DNA of 48,721 nt. Origin: Auxenochlorella pyrenoidosa. Taxonomy: Eukaryota; Chlorophyta; Trebouxiophyceae; Chlorellales; Chlorellaceae. Made by a program: the position numbers and the translations under genes. Under the pieces are notes generated by a model that was not told the origin of the DNA, did no database searches, and saw only the letters and a program-made list of their open reading frames with translations. The stretch lies in contig KQ481946.1 of assembly GCA_001430745.1 (NCBI GenBank), positions 763,681-812,401 of the forward strand, given 5' to 3'. Below are positions 45,301 through 48,721 of this stretch, piece after piece. Numbering within the stretch: position 1 is the stretch's first letter; every line of letters begins with the position of its first letter.

Positions 45301-46498
45301 GCCACCGGCTGGCGGGGGCGGGTTGCCGCCGGCAGGCGGGGGGGGCTTGCCACCGGCTGGCGGGGGCGGGTTGCCGCCAGCGGGCGGGGGAGGCTTGCCA
45401 CCGGCTGGGGGAGGGGGGTTACCGCCAGCGGGCGGGGGAGGCTTGCCACCGGCTGGGGGAGGGGGATTCTGCAGCCAGGCAGCAGAGCATCAGGGAGGGT
45501 TTGAACCGTGAGTGGCAAGCATCGAGGTCAGAGGTAAGGAGGGTTGAGGCTTGTTGGCAGGCCAAGCATGCGCATGCACGGGCGCTGCACATAGGCCATC
45601 TGCCCTCCGAGTCCAGGGGCAACATTAAGCTTCAATGGAAAAAGGCTCTTGGAGAGGCAGACAACTCACAGTCAATACGCCCAAAGGAGGTGTGCCCGCA
45701 ACGAGGCCCAGCGGCAGTGTGCCGCTGCCGGGGCCGCCACCGCCGCCACCGCCGGGAGTTCCCGTGCCGCCGCCGGGGGCGCCACCGCCGGGAGTGCCTG
45801 TTCCTCCGCCTCCGCCGGGAGTGCCGTCCCCGCCACCTGTGTCTCCACCTCCTCCTCCGCCACCACCCTCATCGCCCTGCGTGAGGTGGCGGCCTGTGAC
45901 CACTGCAAACCAAACCGTAAGAGGGCGGAAGGTGATGAAGCCTTGAGGCCGGAGGGTTGGCATTGCTGGGGTGCACAGAAGCAATGGAACACACCTGTGT
46001 GTCGAAATCCCTCATTAAGGAGTCTACAACTTGGGTCGAAAGGCTCCTTGTCTGTCCAACGAGGGCAACTTCCACCAACCCAAGTAGCCAGGCTGTGTAC
46101 CCAACTGCTTTCCAGTTGGGGCAGAACAACCCTGGAACAAGCCTTTCAGGACGGTTCCGAAGAGACCCCCGCCTTCTGTTCTGCATTCTATTGGTATTTA
46201 TACACCTAGATAAACAAAGGACTCTTCAAAGTCCAAACCCTTTCGGGGATGAGGCTCTGAGGTATGGCGAACCCATCTGAGGAAGGTGCATGAAGGTGCG
46301 GCAGCCCCGCCCTGCCAGCAGCCCTGCCACCAGTCCCGCCCGCCACCCCGCCAGCATGCCGCCCCAGCCCTCCTGCACGCACCAGGCCCTGTCCAAGGCG
46401 CATCCAAGGGCCTGAAGGGCGTGCAAGCACTCCCATCCCTGACCCAACCCACCTGCGGCCAGGGCCAGCAGCAGGAGCAGCCTGCGCAGGCTGATCAT
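42335..46498 (-). CDS. Secreted polyalanine-module protein with Gly-rich and PPPPAGG blocks, about 530 aa
   Basis: Not a family I recognise. Thirteen exons in phase: 46453-46498, 45670-45902, 45210-45468, 44972-45063, 44724-44790, 44320-44550, 44016-44107, 43759-43825, 43425-43613, 43129-43220, 42846-42912, 42533-42633 and 42335-42391. The signal peptide is MISLRRLLLLLALAAVV. Then come a Gly-rich block with GTPGGG motifs (exon 2), seven PPPPAGG(N/K) units (exon 3) and alternating modules. Long modules are A7-8, SAA, GGG, an Ala run and SGC (92-base exons). Short modules are A9-11, S, then GCSSGAAAG (67-base exons). Exons 6 and 9 are long-plus-short fusions. There are twelve cysteines, one per module. 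Secretion is likely, and a structural wall or fibre role with disulfide links is inferred. An in-frame ATG lies upstream at about 46610, but 46498 gives a standard signal peptide. Confidence 0.8.
42533..45063 (-). repeat. Exon array encoding alternating long/short polyalanine modules
   Basis: Nine consecutive exons repeat a two-part unit. Exon lengths in transcript order are 92, 67, 231, 92, 67, 189, 92, 67 and 101 bases. The 92-base exons start in phase 1 and end in phase 0, and the 67-base exons do the reverse. The 231- and 189-base exons go from phase 1 to phase 1, as a fused pair should. This gives three turns of a three-exon period. Confidence 0.85.
45301..45468 (-). repeat. Seven-copy 24-base repeat encoding PPPPAGG(N/K)
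   Basis: Seven tandem 24-base units encode (N/K)PPPPAGG, strictly alternating Asn and Lys, so a 48-base higher-order period is present. An eighth, degenerate unit (KPPPPPGPP) follows. Contiguous prolines resemble extensin-type modules. Confidence 0.92.
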
Positions 46499-47390
46499 GG
46501 CAGCCAAGCCCTCAATCAACCCTGATGAGGCCGGAGGGGATGGAAGGAGTGGGGCTGCAGCCACCAACTCAATCGCTAGCTCAGACGCACTTTCCACCCT
46601 TAGCTTCATGAAGCCTCCCAACACGCCCAGAGTGCAGGTCAGCTATCCCAATCACTCAGGCCCTGGGGCAAAGAAGCTCTGTGTGCAGGCAACAGGGCGT
46701 GGGGGGCAAGAGGAGGAGCCCAGCGGGCACCCCTCCACAACGCACTGTCAGCGGCTTCAGTTGAAGGCCACTGTGTGTGCTTCTTTGGTTGTCAAACCTG
46801 TCAGGAAATTTGGATCGAAGGGTTGAGCGAGGTAGACTAGCCTGCGTTGGTGGCACCTGCGATGCAGTTGCGCCGCCGCTCCGTGCCCGCCGATTCTGCC
46901 ACTGTTGCCGCTGCGGGCTGCTGAGCCTGTTGTGATGGTGCTGCCCACCACACCACGTCCCAGCCAGTGAAATTGCGCTCATACTGTGTTGCCACGCGCT
47001 TGCGTGCTTGAAATTCTTTTGCAGTAAGGCACAGACTGACAGGCAACCACATCACTGATGTTGCTGCTCTGCATTGCCTGCACTACACGTGTCAACCGGC
47101 CATCTCAAATTCTAATCAAAGTATCAGTCTAGCTCGAACGGCAGTCGAGTATAAGAAAATTTCAATGCATGGAAGTCACGTCTGTTCATAAAGAAGCGCA
47201 GGGAAGGATTGGGAGTGCCGCCACATAAGCCGCAGTTTGGACTGAGCAAAGGGACACCTCCTTGACGGCCACTTGCTGCCGCACCACAGCCCACATGAAT
47301 CCATGCTTGCAGGGGCCCTCGAAAGCCCTCGTGCCCCCAAGCACGCCGCCCCTGCGCTGGGCTCCTGCCCCTGCACAGCACGCCGCGAGC
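46499..47390. other. Intergenic region upstream of the polyalanine-module gene
   Basis: About 890 bases between two minus-strand genes: the 3' UTR of the right-hand membrane protein and the promoter of the polyalanine-module gene. An AT-richer patch lies around 47100-47180. No coding exon or RNA gene is supported. Confidence 0.55.
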
Positions 47391-48721
47391 TCACAGCCCC
47401 CGCAGCAGCCAGACCTGCAGCCAGCCGCCGGCGTTGAGGAAGGCCACAGCCATCAGGTGCCAGAACTGGTTGAAGGTGCTCTCGGCCACCAGCCCCTCCA
47501 GCACGCCCCCCAGCAGGTTTACCACCACAATGCCGGCGGCCAGGCCCCAGCGGGGCCCGCCACCCAGGGCTGCGCCGTAGAAGTGCGCCTGCAGGCCGGG
47601 GCAGCGGGCTGGGCGCGGGGCAAGCTCGGGCAAGGGCTCCAGGATGGGCAGGCGAGGGCTCCAACAAGGGCAGGCAGGACAGGAGCAAGCATGCAGCGGA
47701 CTCGATTGCCACGCAAGCTGGCTGGCCCCTGCCAGCATGCGGACGCTGACATGGTGAGAGGCGCTGGTGTGGGAAGCACACGGGTTGGCGGGCCCACCTG
47801 CGCTGCTGCGTAGCCCAGCGTTGCCAGCACAAAGGGCGGCAGCACTGAGGCGGGCACGGGGAAGACGCGGCGGGCCGGCAGGAAGGGGAAGACCCTGCAG
47901 GGCGCGGGCTGGCGGGCGAGGAGCCTGTGCTGCCAAGCCAACAACAAGCGGCATGCTGTCCAGGTGCCGTTCGAGCGCCAGGCTCATATGGCTGCCCCCT
48001 GTTTTGAGTAGCCAGTGCAAGGGCAGACCCGCCGCATCCTTCAGCGTGCCTGCCACAGCAAGCAGAGCGCATACCCCTCTGTCGCCCTGCAGGGCCGCGC
48101 CTCCCCTCCCCGCCTTCTGCTTGTTTGGGCTTAAAGTCTGTCTATCCGCAACGGAACTTGCGACACAGACCCACTCACTTGCTGGGGTCGAAGAGCAGGG
48201 TGGGGAAGCGCGGGCCAAAGTAGAGGGCACCCAGGCCCAGCAGGTAGACCGCCAGCGGGATGGGCGCCGCCAGGGTGTGGCCGAGGATGACCCAGCGCTC
48301 CAGGCCGAACACGCCCAGCGCGGCAAAGGCGGCGGCAATGCCCTGCAGCCCGGGTGCGCAAAGCGCAGCGGCACGTGTGTTGACCCCTGCCGAGGGCGTC
48401 CCCCGGCTGAGGAAGCGCAGCAGCTCGTGAGCCCTCAGTGGCGCGCTGTTGACATCACGAGCTGAGCAGTGAAGCCCAAAGGCACCTCTCAGCACCGCTC
48501 TGGCCTCCCGCACCGCCCCCGCAGACCTGCACCCGCGCACCACCTGATCTAGAACACGGCAAGTCTACTGAAGGCACCGCGGACCTGCTCCACCCAGGCT
48601 GCCCTGCTTCTCCGGGGCTGAGACCCCCGTACTGGCCTGCCACTGGAAGAGCACCCGGAAGGCCGCCTCCCGCAGCTGCTGGTTGTTGGCAGAGGAGTTG
48701 TTCACGGGGGGGCTCACGGAA
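47391..48721 (-). CDS. Polytopic membrane protein, C-terminal part (5' partial)
   Basis: Family not recognised. Four exons in phase: 48637 to the window edge, 48179-48342, 47798-47894 and 47391-47588. The visible protein begins near VNNSSANNQQLREAAFRVLFQWQ. It continues with hydrophobic segments AAAFAALGVFGLERWVILG, IPLAVYLLGLGALYFGP, VLPPFVLATLGYAAAQ, WGLAAGIVVVNLLGG and FWHLMAVAFLNAGGWLQVWLL, then ends RGL. That is four or five membrane spans. The first visible intron starts GC (CAG|GCCAGT); a nearby GT (GTACGG) would break the frame. No targeting signal can be judged because the N terminus is outside the window. It could be a plastid envelope or thylakoid protein, but nothing in the visible part shows this. 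Confidence 0.72.

Noticed and set aside
45670..45880. Ala-rich alternative frame for the Gly-rich exon
   Set aside because: That frame hits a stop just before the donor. Only the Gly frame has matching phases with both neighbouring exons.
1..48721. tRNA, rRNA, CRISPR arrays, insertion sequences or retrotransposons
   Set aside because: No cloverleaf, repeat-spacer pattern, terminal inverted repeats, reverse transcriptase or integrase motifs were found by eye. Small structured RNAs in introns cannot be excluded without a covariance search.

Overview
The window is GC-rich nuclear DNA of a green alga. Short spliced exons, pyrimidine-rich introns, long alanine/glutamine-rich coiled coils, and the gene set (PDX2, ATG4, a GRAB-domain golgin, a kinesin-12-like motor) suggest a chlorophyte, most likely a Chlorella-type trebouxiophyte. 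That placement is inference. Nothing bacterial, viral or transposon-like was seen. All gene models were built by hand from splice sites and reading-frame phase, without transcripts, so exon edges are provisional.

Layout, left to right. 29-887 (+): 3' end of PDX2, the glutaminase subunit of vitamin B6 synthase. 1838-3433 (-): a small divergent cyclin-like protein. 4039-12233 (-): a golgin of about 1,950 residues ending in a GRAB domain. 13030-15191 and 15967-18004 (-): two tandem paralogous membrane proteins, of which the left copy looks damaged. 18572-22344 (+): ATG4, the autophagy protease, ending in a candidate ATG8-interacting motif. 23255-26440 (+): a secreted Ala/Ser/Gln-rich protein with a Ser-Pro tail, interrupted by a 679-base assembly gap. 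26774-29877 (-): a coiled-coil protein of unknown function. 30683-41832 (+): a 38-exon kinesin resembling kinesin-12/KIF15. 42335-46498 (-): a secreted protein made of a Gly-rich block, a PPPPAGG repeat and an exon array encoding alternating polyalanine modules, each carrying a cysteine. 47391 to the right edge (-): the 3' part of an unrecognised polytopic membrane protein.

The most novel items are the two secreted low-complexity proteins. The one at 42335-46498 is built from alternating long and short polyalanine exons with regular phases and lengths, an architecture like silk or cell-wall structural proteins. Nine introns out of about 100 appear to use GC-AG rather than GT-AG ends, and in most cases reading-frame phase excludes a GT alternative. 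The remaining genes are housekeeping or cytoskeletal and do not form one pathway. Two head-to-head pairs (membrane protein/ATG4 and coiled-coil protein/kinesin) share intergenic regions of 567 and 805 bases that may act as bidirectional promoters.
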